Source of the DNA: Micromonospora polyrhachis
GTDB taxonomy: Bacteria; Actinomycetota; Actinomycetes; Mycobacteriales; Micromonosporaceae
Direction: 5' to 3'
Length of the DNA: 64,000 nucleotides
Assembly: GCF_014203835.1 (NCBI RefSeq)
Contig: NZ_JACHJW010000001.1
Span: forward strand, 6,274,501-6,338,500
Shown here piece by piece: positions 9,101 to 24,461 of the stretch (position 1 is the first letter of the stretch; the number at the start of each line of letters is the position of its first letter). The notes under the pieces are model-generated. The model ran no database searches. It was not told the DNA's origin and was given only the letters and a program-made list of their open reading frames with translations. A program made the translations under genes and the position numbers.

Positions 9101-9797
9101 CGGCGACATGGTCCAGCGGCAGCCAGTTGAGCAGTACGTCGAGGGGGCGGACGTCCAACATCGTCCGGGCACCGACGGCGTACTCGCTGACGCCCCGGTG
9201 GGTGATCTGGATGATCTTCGGCGTGCCGGTGCTGCCCGAGGAGAGTTGCAGCATCGCCACCGAGTCCGGGGTGATGTCCAACCGGGGTGGGTCCACGGGA
9301 TGGGCGGCGGCCAGCTCTGCCACGGCGACGACGCGGTCGGCCAGGGGCAGTCCACGCAGACCGTCGAGGTCGTCGGCTCCGCCGATCACCATCGGCCGCC
9401 CCAACGCCTGCCAGGTGTGGCTGATGGCCCGCAGTGCCGGACCGTCCACGTCGTACGACGATGGCGCACCGGTGACGACAGGTACGACGCCGCCGAGCAG
9501 GCAGCCCCAGAACGCCGGAAAGAACTCCGCGTCGGAGAGTCGAAGCACGACGTACTGCCCGGCCCGGACGTCGCGCTGACGCAACCCGCCGAGCACCGCC
9601 CGGGCCCGGGTCAACAGCTCCGGGTAGCCGAGGCGACCGCGCTCGCCGGCGGGGCCGACCAGCTGCACGCCGGAGTCCGGGAACTGCTGGGCCGCTCGCA
9701 GTAGCGCCGCCGGCATGGTCAGGGGGTGCTCCGGATCGACCGGCAGGTCACCGCCATAGCTGATCGCGGGCGGTCGGTCAGGCGTCGCTGAACTCAC
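114..9797 (-). CDS. hybrid FAAL-PKS-NRPS megasynthase with luciferase-like monooxygenase domain
   Basis: About 3,227 residues. I chose GTG at 9797: an AGAGGTGG ribosome-binding site precedes it, and it overlaps the end of the MFS gene by 20 bp. The longer open frame upstream reads as MFS shadow sequence. Domains in order (approximate residues): fatty-acyl-AMP ligase 30-590 (LSSGSTGTPK near 186); ACP near 662 (GLGS); KS 726-1150 with Cys in TACSTS, EAHGTGT and NIGH; AT 1290-1600 with GHSVGE and RAFH, which suggests malonyl; ACP near 1682 (GLGADS); FMN luciferase-like monooxygenase of the MupA/Atu3671 type 1852-2190; C domain 2239-2665 (HHLATDG); PCP near 2732 (GGHS); terminal C domain 2809-3226 (HHLAADG). 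There is no KR, DH, ER or adenylation domain. The protein should activate an acyl chain, extend it with one malonate, oxidise it, and pass it through two condensations. The partner amino acid must be loaded in trans. Confidence 0.93.
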   Translation of the reverse strand: MSSATPDRPPAISYGGDLPVDPEHPLTMPAALLRAAQQFPDSGVQLVGPAGERGRLGYPELLTRARAVLGGLRQRDVRAGQYVVLRLSDAEFFPAFWGCLLGGVVPVVTGAPSSYDVDGPALRAISHTWQALGRPMVIGGADDLDGLRGLPLADRVVAVAELAAAHPVDPPRLDITPDSVAMLQLSSGSTGTPKIIQITHRGVSEYAVGARTMLDVRPLDVLLNWLPLDHVAGLMLYHLGGVFLGATSIQVATPFVLADPLRWLDLLQEYGVTHSWAPNFAFRLVADTAAQAAAQAAAQAADQATDQATDQATDQAAGRSWDLRTIRRLVSGGEQCTWETFQAFLNVTAPAGVTAAVLSPAWGMSETCTGITFASLGDSGSWQRVRTSSLTGDLQWAEEHEEEVTTFLSVGPPAPGTTLRIVDEANQVLPEARVGRLQVRSARVTPGYLGDSDATRAAFPEPGWLDTGDLAFMVDGRITITGREKDLIILNGHNYPSHEVERIVAGTAGIVPGLVAACGVPDAETGTETLVIFYVPDAAEPVEPGRVERDVAALVGQRLHVAVGDVVAVPEPEFPRTSGGKIQRSVLRQRYLAGAYQPAAAAGPHTERATEPDGLATKPNTRGPMRPPAPAGVRQLVLDAVSEIVAGPVDPTRPFYELGLGSVQIVRLCARLAQLLDRDVPQPALFAHPTVDALAGFLTGTVATEQDISRPAPGPATDGPTPFASDRRIAIIGMAARLPGAATIEEYWANLTNGVASLRRFTPDELAAAGVPEATIRDADFVPVSGALDDIAGFDAAHFGISAREAELLDPQHRLFLETCHHALEDAGYAGSGGDARIGLFAGSGMNLYSHHTYLRNNLATASDSADPATSIGVALGNQPDFLATRAAYRLGLTGPAVNVQTACSTSLVAVHLAVLALLNDDADIALAGAAAIHVPQVTGYRHAEGSVLSRQGRCRPFDADADGTVGGNGVVAVVLKRLDRALADGDTIHAVVLGTAVNNDGDGKVGFTAPGVAGQVDVVRRALRAAAVPAESIGYVEAHGTGTALGDPIEHEALAQAYSSGTRYLGSVKANIGHLDSCAGLAGLVKAVLAVRTGQIPPQPNFDRPHPAIDLTGGPFRITTTLTAWPSNGTPRRAGVSALGVGGTNAHVVVEEPPAPTTDQPGRAGTPGLLPLSATDPAALRQLAGAYRDRLANQDPPRPADLVVTATRGRRHQRHRLVALGDSPAELAAALGAFLDGVAGSGPVGVRSERAQRVGAAVANERQAGGRVPTGAVLTEVVLTGEIPPQGVGTLAMAFPGQGSTLRPMLALAERFDVLGELLAQTAASYHQAVGGDLYEQLAHTGPDGPPTEVSQPALVALGIGLYRLWHTWGIQPSYLLGHSVGELAALAAAGALSAIDAIRLAGHRGRLMRDGMEPGAMLAVAAGRSALDRLLAVVSDLELAACNGPTRYVVAGPPEAVTAAMRQAKLLGVPCRQLAVTRAFHTSAVGEKVLTELRELVDGVTIRPIQLPVISTLDGVLREPGWRPDADHLCRQAREPVQFDTALRRLANLGTHLVVEAGPDATLTGLARRTTPDVRWLPSQPVEHSPVAGLWRAVGALYCAGAPIDWAAATRDSGGRRVPLPTYPFQRRAHWISGLSGTATRTTGDDTAVNGVLEQVRAMTATRLGVELSEITPDETFLGLGADSLLLLTMSREVDREFGVRVPVRELFGDLNTPRRLAESIAATTTASASASAAPAATIPDSATPAATIAATTDAEPAVPARERASAPDGATAGGTISAIAEIVHRQLDLMRQQLDLLAGATPPVRVESVAPPSPQRASAESTEKPEKPEKATVPEKAASPDVAGKAAIGTTDFSLYFFGDYPASADQDRYRLILDAAEYADTHDFHAVWFPERHFHSFGGIFPNPSVLAAAIATRTERIRLNAGSVVLPLHHPVRVAEEWSMVDNLSGGRVGLGCAPGWHANDFVFYPDNFGRHKQVMYEHLETVRQLWRGEAVPARSGSGEQIEVRLFPRPVQEMPPFFTAIVGNPDSYREAARRNIGVVTNLMTQDVDQLARNIALYRRTRAEHGWDPAGGRVAVLLHTFLGADTEKARRQAFEPFCAYLRSSFSLLGQVTNSLGINIDLANTPEDDLRFLLAQAYERYCEQRALIGSPESSREVVRAVLDAGADEIACFVDFGVPPDTVRAGLPFIDALRRSTPRHRSTPHHWSTPHHWSTPHHRDDNNDGQVPTEVGPAHPELAPLSPAQRRLWLVEQMQPGTPAYNEAAATRLDGALDVAALRTALRDVVDRHAPLRTSYRLVAGEPMQVLHREVAVECPVVGRTGWTEADAVRQALDEESQRRFDLFGGPPFAFRLLRFSATHHVLVTSFHHLATDGHSYGVFTRDLSACYRARSAGGAPALPALPVTYPELARGRRTDPAQRATDLRYWRELLTPPAPALVLPSALPRPAAPSAAGRSLFETIPTALTAEIGRFSRTTGVTVFSTLMTAFAVMVGRASGERDFVLGTGVTSRDEQTNDLVGFFVDTVPLRFDLTGDPTFAELATRVQRAVVDGLPHTGLPFDDLVRELDPLREQGRHPLFDVAVEYESGGAFAYDLPGITATPLPQGLAKAPVDLMVYLSHDEQIRCHVEFRTEVFDEATVRGFLTDFHRVLGRATANPALPLSRLATELDSADTSDRASRSSEAVGTDGDADPEDGAGLSEAERLVHDAWCAALGVSRLPMDQAFFAVGGHSLASVRLANRLSELFGTTVPVHRLLTSTGIRQLAATLTAGDATPAALTAGDPTPAALTAGDSAVDSGGRAVEDEAPATYQQEQMWWRQRQVPDPPAVHIALRVDLTGPLSVPALTGALDTLVHRHPALRTRIVERNGALFQQVFAHRPVTVAASTVAPDDVEAWAIATGRVPFVEGEPLLRATLAEVDVNRWSLLVLIHHLAADGWSVLRLLDELTEAYSATVAGRSPTLAPLVASYASYARQQRGTPPTEEVRKYWRGQLADAPTRLELPTDRPRPARSAAGAEFTFTVPATITGRLTELAQDTRATLFPVFASAYALLLSRLTGGDDIVLASPYAHRAGREHEPVVGLFASPMLLRLRPTGESTFAALMSATDISVLDAVRHQPAPVTVVYQELDPQWRPGQPPPVGTALFAWNPVLPALSLPDLGVRVLDQPLACARRDFSLMLKPDGGEVSGAVEYATDLFDERTVVDWCDRFVRLLDAVATDPHRRLDAY
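1419..1500. repeat. 30-bp in-frame tandem repeat in PCP-to-C linker
   Basis: About 2.7 units of a 30-bp repeat (starts 1419, 1449, 1479) encode a repeated TAGD-x-TPAAL peptide between the last PCP and the terminal C domain of the megasynthase. The unit is a multiple of three, so copy-number change keeps the frame. Confidence 0.75.
3138..3210. repeat. 18-bp in-frame tandem repeat after the monooxygenase domain
   Basis: Three near-identical 18-bp units (GTGGTGGGGCGTCGACCA at 3138, 3156 and 3174) plus a degenerate copy encode a repeated STPHHW-like peptide. They lie in the linker between the luciferase-like domain and the following C domain. Confidence 0.75.
6009..6065. repeat. copy of a dispersed ~55-bp element inside the KS-AT linker
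   Basis: This stretch (TTTCGTTCGCTACTGCGG followed by an alternating CGCTC/CTCGC tract) resembles two adjacent copies at 28818-28935 between narJ and narI. Here it is read in frame on the minus strand as RSERAQRVGAAVANERQAG, in the linker between KS and AT. It looks like a small repetitive element that inserted without breaking the frame. Confidence 0.6.
8848..8937. repeat. 12-bp in-frame tandem repeat inside the FAAL domain
   Basis: About seven 12-bp units (GCCTGGTCGGTG grading into GCCTGAGCGGCG) encode AAQA and TDQA repeats. They sit in a surface loop of the fatty-acyl-AMP ligase, between the substrate-pocket region and the next core motif. Confidence 0.75.
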
Positions 9798-11187
9798 GGG
9801 CCACCTCTGTGGTCGGTGGGCGGGACGCGGACCGGCGGCGGCCAGCCCGGACAGTGCGGATGTGGACGACGAGGAAGCCGATCGCCGCCGCCAGGGCCGC
9901 CATGTGCGCGACGGCGACGACGGGGAACGGGGCGAACACGTCGAGCAGCGCGGCGCAGCCGACCATGCCGAGCCCGAAGCCGGTGTTCTGCGCGGTGACG
10001 GCGAATCCGAGCACCTGGGCCCGTACGTCGTTCGGCACCCCCTGCAGCCGGGCGGTGTAGGTGATCTCGGCACAGCCGTCCGCCGCGCCAGCGGCCGCCG
10101 CCAGCACCACGAGCAGCCACACCGGGGGAGCGGTGAAGGAGAGCACGAAGAAGACCGACATCAGGCAGGTGGCGATGCCGAAGGTCAGCTCGGGGCGGGT
10201 CGGTTCCCGCTTGTGACCGCGCCAGCTCAGGAAGGCACCGGCGGCCAGGCTGCCGACCGCCCACGCGGTCAGGAAGGTCGCGGCGAACGAGGCCGGGTTC
10301 TCCGGCGAGATGAGGCTGGCGTAGATCGGCAGGCCCACGTTGTGCGACGCCGACCCGAACGCGTCCATACTGCGTACCGCCACCATTGCCAGGAGCAGCG
10401 CGGGAACGGCCCGGACTGCGCCGGCCGCCGGTAGCCACCGCCGGATCGTCCATCGACGTGGTTTATCCGCCGTCCCGGGCGGGGTCGGGGTCAGCGTTCC
10501 GGTAGCGTCCGGGGCCTCGGTCGGGGTTGGTGTCCCGCTATCGTCCCGAGGCCCGGTGGCGACCCCGGTCCGGGCGGCCCGGCCGAGCGGTACGCCGAGC
10601 AGCAGCAGCGCGCAGAGCAGGTACGACGCCGCGTCGATCAGGAACACGCGCTGGAAACCCCATTGGGCGACCAACACACCCGCAGAGGCGAAGCCGAGCA
10701 GCATCGCGACGGAACGGGCGGTGACGAGCTGACTGTTGGCCCCGGTACGCCGGTCGGCGCCGACGAGGTCGGGCACGCTCGCCCGCATCGCCACACCCCA
10801 CTGGGTCTGGGTGACGCCGAGTACGACCGCCACGCCGTACAACAGGAGGTGTTGTGTCGAGGGCGGGGCCAGCGCCAGTACGGTGATCGCACCGGCGGAC
10901 AGCAGATCACAGCCGATCATCAGAGCTCGGCGGGAATGGCGGGCGGCGAGGATCCCGGCGGCGAGTCCGGCGACGATCCCGGATCCCAGCCGCAACGCCA
11001 TGAAGAGTCCGGTCTGCAAGCCGGACCCGGTGAGCTGGTACGCGAACAGACTCAGCGTGACCAGGTTGAGATAGGTTCCGTACGATGACACTGCGTAAGC
11101 AGCCGTGAGCAGGCCCTGCCCCCGTGCGGGGGAACCGGCGCGGGTCACGGCAGTAGCGTAGCCCGAGGTCGTGTCGATTGTGGACAC
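9778..11187 (-). CDS. MFS exporter of the NRPS/PKS cluster
   Basis: 469 residues from a GTG start with a GGCGGA ribosome-binding site. The sequence has about 12 hydrophobic spans, with a long Thr/Pro-rich cytoplasmic loop near residues 215-245 between the two halves. This is the MFS drug-efflux (MFS_3/DHA3-like) layout. The gene precedes the FAAL-PKS-NRPS gene and overlaps it by 20 bp, so the two are translationally linked. The likely role is export of the cluster product or self-protection. The substrate cannot be read from the sequence. It is the second MFS exporter of the cluster, the other being fused to the terminal NRPS module. Confidence 0.88.
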   Translation of the reverse strand: MSTIDTTSGYATAVTRAGSPARGQGLLTAAYAVSSYGTYLNLVTLSLFAYQLTGSGLQTGLFMALRLGSGIVAGLAAGILAARHSRRALMIGCDLLSAGAITVLALAPPSTQHLLLYGVAVVLGVTQTQWGVAMRASVPDLVGADRRTGANSQLVTARSVAMLLGFASAGVLVAQWGFQRVFLIDAASYLLCALLLLGVPLGRAARTGVATGPRDDSGTPTPTEAPDATGTLTPTPPGTADKPRRWTIRRWLPAAGAVRAVPALLLAMVAVRSMDAFGSASHNVGLPIYASLISPENPASFAATFLTAWAVGSLAAGAFLSWRGHKREPTRPELTFGIATCLMSVFFVLSFTAPPVWLLVVLAAAAGAADGCAEITYTARLQGVPNDVRAQVLGFAVTAQNTGFGLGMVGCAALLDVFAPFPVVAVAHMAALAAAIGFLVVHIRTVRAGRRRSASRPPTTEVAREFSDA

Positions 11188-11337
11188 AAGATCCGCCGGC
11201 GCTGCTCCGATATTCCAGCTGCGCGGATCGCTCGTTGCGGAGAGTGGTCACCTCGGGGCGGTGTGTGGTGTCATGTCCCGGCCGGGCAGGCGTGGGCGCC
11301 GGATGGTGAGTGACAGATCTTGGTGCATCCTTGACCG

Positions 11338-12000
11338 GTGTTCTCGTTCGACCACGCGGGCGTCGTGTTCTTCGATGTCGATGGCACCCTCGTCCCGGAT
11401 ACGAGTTCGTCGGCTTTCCTGGCTGGCTTCCTCGGCCATCGGGAGGAGTTGGTCAGGGCCGAGGACGCCTATGCCTGCGGTGTTCTGGACAATCGACAGG
11501 TCTCCGATCTGGATGCAACAGGCTGGGCGGGAGTGTCCGAGGACCAGGTTTCCGGTTGGCTCGCCGGGCTTCCCTTGGTCTCGGGCATCGCGGAGACCCT
11601 GGCCTGGTGCCGACGGAACGGGCTGGTGCCCGTGCTGGCAACCCTCGCCTGGTCGCCGGTCGGCGAATATCTGACCGACCGCTTCGGCTTCCACGCGTTC
11701 AGCGGACCTCGGCTGGAAAACGTCGACGGCCGGTTCACGGGCCGGGTTGCCCGGCACTTCGATGAGTACGACAAACGAGATTTCGCCCTCGCGCAGGCAC
11801 ACGAGCTGGGGCTGGCTCCCCGCCGGTGCGGGGCCGTCGGAGACAGCCGCTCCGACCTGCCGCTGTTCGCATCCGTCGGGGTGAGCGTGGCGTTCAACGC
11901 CTCAGCTGCGGCGCGGGCGGCGGCGACCGCCACGGTGGACGACGACGACCTGCGAAGCGTGCTTCCCGTCCTGAGTCGCCTGGTCACAGCCGCCCGGTGA
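11338..12000 (+). CDS. HAD-superfamily hydrolase (subclass IB, phosphoserine phosphatase-like)
   Basis: 220 residues. The start is GTG at 11338. An in-frame TGA at 11332 excludes anything upstream, and with no ribosome-binding site visible the mRNA may be leaderless. HAD motifs are intact: motif I DVDGTL near residue 14, a motif II-like LATLAWS, the conserved Lys in DKRDF, and motif IV GDSRSDLPLF near 165. The fold hydrolyses phosphomonoesters, and the substrate is unknown. The gene is transcribed against the biosynthetic genes and lies between the two minus-strand units. It could be a tailoring or recycling phosphatase, or an unrelated housekeeping gene. Confidence 0.85.
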   Translation: MFSFDHAGVVFFDVDGTLVPDTSSSAFLAGFLGHREELVRAEDAYACGVLDNRQVSDLDATGWAGVSEDQVSGWLAGLPLVSGIAETLAWCRRNGLVPVLATLAWSPVGEYLTDRFGFHAFSGPRLENVDGRFTGRVARHFDEYDKRDFALAQAHELGLAPRRCGAVGDSRSDLPLFASVGVSVAFNASAAARAAATATVDDDDLRSVLPVLSRLVTAAR

Positions 12001-12041
12001 GGGCCACGACCTGTACCGCCGCTGCGAACCGGTCGTGGCCC
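12001..12041. terminator. bidirectional hairpin between HAD and carrier-protein genes
   Basis: GGGCCACGACC (12001-12011) and GGTCGTGGCCC (12031-12041) are perfectly complementary over 11 bp with a 19-nt loop. They lie exactly between the two convergent stop codons, so the hairpin can end both transcripts. Confidence 0.7.
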
Positions 12042-12328
12042 TAGACCGGTGTCCTGATGGTTTGGTCCTGGTCACCGGCGGGCCGGGCGGCGGTCAGCAC
12101 CGCGACGATGTCGTCCAGGGTGCCCAATCGGCCGCCCGGGCCGTCGAACTCGACCTCGACGTCGTATTCCAGCTCGATCGCGTCGACCAGGCGGAGCAGG
12201 CCGAGCGAGTCGACGCCCAGGGCGACCATCGACCCGCCGGCGAGCAGGTCGGCAACCGGGACCTGACCACCTGTGGCGGTGCTGATCAGCTCGGCGACCC
12301 GCTGCCGTAGCTCCTCGGTGATATCCAT
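12041..12328 (-). CDS. free-standing acyl/peptidyl carrier protein
   Basis: 95 residues, the size of a single carrier domain. The phosphopantetheine site is ALGVDSLGLLRL, with Ser near residue 41 followed by a helix rich in acidic residues. It directly follows the C-A-PCP gene: the stop and the next ATG are adjacent. It therefore belongs to the same operon. No ketosynthase or enzyme is fused to it. The obvious partner for loading is the free-standing AMP ligase encoded two genes upstream, with the terminal C domain of the large synthase as a possible acceptor. Both pairings are inferred from gene order and domain counting. Confidence 0.88.
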   Translation of the reverse strand: MDITEELRQRVAELISTATGGQVPVADLLAGGSMVALGVDSLGLLRLVDAIELEYDVEVEFDGPGGRLGTLDDIVAVLTAARPAGDQDQTIRTPV

Positions 12329-15597
<3,269 letters not shown>

Positions 15598-15598
<1 letters not shown>

Positions 15599-17160
15599 CA
15601 GTTGTCGAACTGGCTGGTCAGTTGTCGTTTGAGGACTTTGCCGCCCGGGTTGCGGGGTAGCTGGTCGAGCAGCAGTACCCGGGCCGGGAGTTGGTAGTCG
15701 GCGAGCCGGCCGGCGAGGAAGCCGCGCAGTGCCGGCAGGGCCAGCTCGGCTGGTGGGGTGTCCGGACGGGGCACCACCACGGCGGCCACCGCGGATCCCA
15801 GCACCGGGTGCGGTACGCCGACCACCGCCGCCTCGGCGACGTACGGGTGCTCGTGTAGCGCCGCCTCGACCTCCAGTGAGGAGATCTTGAAGGCACCGGA
15901 CTTGATCACGTCCTCGTGCCGGTCGGAGAGGTAGAGGTAACCGGCGTCGTCTAGCCGGCCGATGTCGCCCATCCGGACCCAGCCGTTCCGGAAGGTGGCC
16001 CGGTTGGCTGCCTCGTCCTGGTAGTAGGCCCGGGAGTGCGGGGCCCGCAACCAGACGTCACCGATGCTCCCGACAGGTAGCGGGTTGCCGTCGGCGTCGG
16101 CGATCCGGAGTTGGCCGTCGACCGCTCGCCCCACCGCGTCCCGTCGGGCCGGGTCGAAGATCATGACCGTCTGCGCCGGTGCCGCCTCGGTCGAGGTGTA
16201 GTAGTTGACGATCGCCGCCTCGGGAAAGGTCGCCGCCAGCCGGGTGGCCACCGCCGGGGCCAGTGGCGCGGCCGTCGACCCGATCAGGTGTACGTCGGTC
16301 AGCTCCCGGTCGGACAGTGCCCCGGAGTCGAGCAGTTCGATGGCCATGGACGGCACCACGAAGACCGTACCCACCCCCGCCGACTCGATCAGTCGGGCGA
16401 ACCGGACCGGGGTGAACCGGGGCAGGGTCAGCGCGGTCGGCTTGGCGGTGAGCGCGTTGAACAGCATGGTCTGCCCGGCGTTGGTGCCGATCGCGAAGGC
16501 GTGCAGGAACCGTTCCGAGTGGGCCAGCGCCAGCCTGCGCGGGTGGCTCGGCGCACCGATGGTCAGGTTGGCGTGGCTGGCGGCGACGCCCTTCGGCCGG
16601 CCCGTGGTGCCCGAGGTGTAGAGGATCTGGGCCAGGTCGCCGGGGCGTACCGGTGGGAGGTCCGCCGCCGCAGTGTCGCCATCGTCGACGCTGGCCGGTA
16701 GTTGAACGTCGTGCTTGTTGACGCCGGCCAGCAGGTCGGCCAGGGGCCGGACCGGTACGCCCACCGGGGCGGCCGGTGGCGGGGTGTCATTGCCGTGCAG
16801 GACGATCCGGGCGGCACAGTGCTCAAGGGCGTACCGGAGTTGCCCGGCGGCGAGCCGGTCGGAGAGCGGTACGGCGACCGCACCGGCCCGCAGCACCCCG
16901 CAGTACGCCACCGCGAACTCGGTCCAGTCCCGGGCACCGAACACCAGCCCGACCCGATCGCCGTGCCGTAGCCCGGCCTGACCGAGCGCGCTGGTGACAC
17001 TGGTCGCCCCGGCCTCCCAGTCAGCGAAGGTGAGCCGGGCGACCCCGTGCACCTCGATCGCCACCCGGTCGGGGTGTACGGTGCGCCGCCAGGCCAGCAG
17101 TTCCGGCACGGTCCGGGCCGCCGGTACGGTGGTGCGGTGGCCGATGCTCGTCAGGGCCAT
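15598..17160 (-). CDS. free-standing AMP-dependent acyl/aryl ligase
   Basis: 520 residues, the normal length of a single ANL-superfamily enzyme. The ATP-binding motif ILYTSGTTGRPKG lies near residue 181, followed by YYTSTEA, the MGDIG motif and a C-terminal Lys in PGGKVLKRQL. No FDxS motif with the Asp that anchors the amino group of alpha-amino acids is visible; the corresponding stretch reads HAFAIGTNAGQ. The substrate may therefore be a carboxylic acid without a standard alpha-amino group, but this is inference. The gene is tightly packed: the upstream stop precedes its ATG as TGAGATG, and its own stop overlaps the next ATG. It probably loads the orphan carrier protein (12328-12041) or the PCP that has no A domain. 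Confidence 0.88.
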
Positions 17161-17161
17161 C

Positions 17162-22858
<5,697 letters not shown>

Positions 22859-22996
22859 GCGGCTGCCTTCTTGCTTTGGTGACGGGAGATAAGCAGTCTG
22901 CCGGCTTACGTCGAAGTAACGGAATCGCCTGAACGGTGCACTGCGGAGAGCCCGAACGATCGATTACCGGGGAAGCCTGCCGGCATACCGTCAGGA
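22859..22996. promoter_or_regulatory. divergent promoter region of the NRPS operon and the condensation-like genes
   Basis: This 138-bp gap lies between the GTG of the NRPS-TE-MFS gene (minus) and the first condensation-like gene (plus). It is visibly less GC-rich than its surroundings and must hold the promoters of both units. I see no convincing -35/-10 pair or operator palindrome in it. Confidence 0.4.
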
Positions 22997-24397
22997 ATGC
23001 GATTCACGGATGCCGTAGTGCCACGTGAGTGGGCCATGGAAACCCTGGCCTATGCCGAGTTCCGGGCTGACGGGACGGAGACCGCACCACTTACCTGGGC
23101 CCAACACGTGATGTGGCGGGCTGCCGCTCTCGATACCTCGAATCGGCACCATCTGTTCATGAATCTCCGGCGGACGGTACCCGTCTCCACCCGGGTACGG
23201 GCCGATCTGGCGAGCGTGACCCGGGCGATCGGCATGCTGGTCAGCCGGCACGGGTCGCTGCGTACCCGGGTCCGGTCCGTCGATGGTGTGACGCAGCAGG
23301 AGACGGCATCGGTCGGTCGGCTGCCGCTGCTGGTCACCGAGTCTGACGGGGATCCTGTCGAGGCCGCGCAGGTGCTGGCGGGACGGCTGGCCGATGTCGC
23401 GTTCGACCATGCGGCCGAGTGGCCGCTACGCGTCGGCCTGGTGCTGGCGGAGGGCCGGGTACGGCAGGTCGTGCTCGTTTTCAGTCATTCCACGGTGGAC
23501 GCCCACGCGGCCGATGTGGTGCTGCGCGACCTGCGGCTGATCCTGCTGCGCGGGGCGATCGCGACTCCACCCGGGCCGCAGTCGGTGCAGGTAGCCCGGG
23601 ATCAGCACGGGGTGGACCGCCATCGTTCGGACCGGTCGGTGGCGTACTGGGTCCGGCAGTTCGGCCGCCTGCCCGACGAGTCGATGGAGCCGACCCGCTC
23701 GGAACTCGACCCACGGTTGCACCGGGGGGTGTTGGTCTCCTCGGCGATCGACGCCGCTACGCGGCTGATCGCGGCCCGGCACCGGGTCAGTGTCTCCGCG
23801 GTGCTGCTCGCCGGTGTGACGGCGCTGGCGGCCGGCGAGAGCGGACGTGAGACCTGCGGTTTGTTCAATATGGCGCACAATCGTTTCCGGACCGAGTACG
23901 CAAATGCCGTGGCAAATCTGGGACAGATCGGATTTTGCGTGCTCGACGTGGTCGATCGGCCGAGCTTTGTCGACCTTTTGTCCCGAGTCTGGCGGGCTTC
24001 CCTGGACGGCTATCGGCACGCCTACTATGAGCCGGCGGCGATGCGGGGGAAATTTGAGGAGCTAGGGTACGAATACGCTACCGCGTTTCTTCCGCACTAC
24101 TATTTCAACGACGTCCGGCTGCCGGGTGGAGGAGTCACCGAAACGGTGGCGATGACCCAGGGTGAGCTACGTGCCGCCATGGGACGTAGCACCTTCTCCT
24201 GGACCAGGGGATTGGATCGGGCATCCTGGCACCTGCTGACCCACGTCACCGACGAACCAGGCGCGGTCGGGATAACCCTCAGCATCGATACGCGATTCCG
24301 GTCACCGGAGTCGGTGGAGCCGTTCCTGCGCAACCTTGAGCAGTTGTTGGTCACGGCGGCCTTCCGCGACGTGCCCTGGCCGTGGAAGCCGAGGTAG
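22997..24397 (+). CDS. free-standing condensation-like protein, copy 1
   Basis: Up to 466 residues, the size of one NRPS condensation domain, with no carrier attached. The HHxxxDG-equivalent reads SHSTVDA near residue 168: the catalytic second His and the Asp remain, the first His is Ser and the Gly is Ala. The C-terminal half keeps a condensation-superfamily look (LGQIGFCVLDV, ASLDGYRHAYYEP). It is a clear paralogue of the next gene. The upstream ATG has AGGA directly against it, which is too close. The ATG at 23036 (METLAYAEF) matches the paralogue's register and may be the true start. Its role could be an amide or ester bond-forming tailoring step, but this is unproven. Confidence 0.8.
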   Translation: MRFTDAVVPREWAMETLAYAEFRADGTETAPLTWAQHVMWRAAALDTSNRHHLFMNLRRTVPVSTRVRADLASVTRAIGMLVSRHGSLRTRVRSVDGVTQQETASVGRLPLLVTESDGDPVEAAQVLAGRLADVAFDHAAEWPLRVGLVLAEGRVRQVVLVFSHSTVDAHAADVVLRDLRLILLRGAIATPPGPQSVQVARDQHGVDRHRSDRSVAYWVRQFGRLPDESMEPTRSELDPRLHRGVLVSSAIDAATRLIAARHRVSVSAVLLAGVTALAAGESGRETCGLFNMAHNRFRTEYANAVANLGQIGFCVLDVVDRPSFVDLLSRVWRASLDGYRHAYYEPAAMRGKFEELGYEYATAFLPHYYFNDVRLPGGGVTETVAMTQGELRAAMGRSTFSWTRGLDRASWHLLTHVTDEPGAVGITLSIDTRFRSPESVEPFLRNLEQLLVTAAFRDVPWPWKPR

Positions 24398-24423
24398 TCG
24401 GCAGGGGCGACACCGGCCACCCT

Positions 24424-24445
24424 CGATCTTGCACGGTCAAGATCG
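24424..24445. other. 8-bp inverted repeat between the two condensation-like genes
   Basis: CGATCTTG (24424-24431) and CAAGATCG (24438-24445) are perfectly complementary around a 6-nt loop, 17 bp before the second gene. It may be a weak attenuator or an operator. The low stem strength argues against full termination. Confidence 0.4.
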
Positions 24446-24461
24446 GGACGTATCCTGAGCG

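Noticed and set aside
9797-10073. Upstream extension of the megasynthase frame into the MFS gene
   Set aside because: The extra 92 residues are Arg/Pro/Ser-rich shadow of the MFS reading frame. A GTG with a ribosome-binding site at 9797 explains the start.
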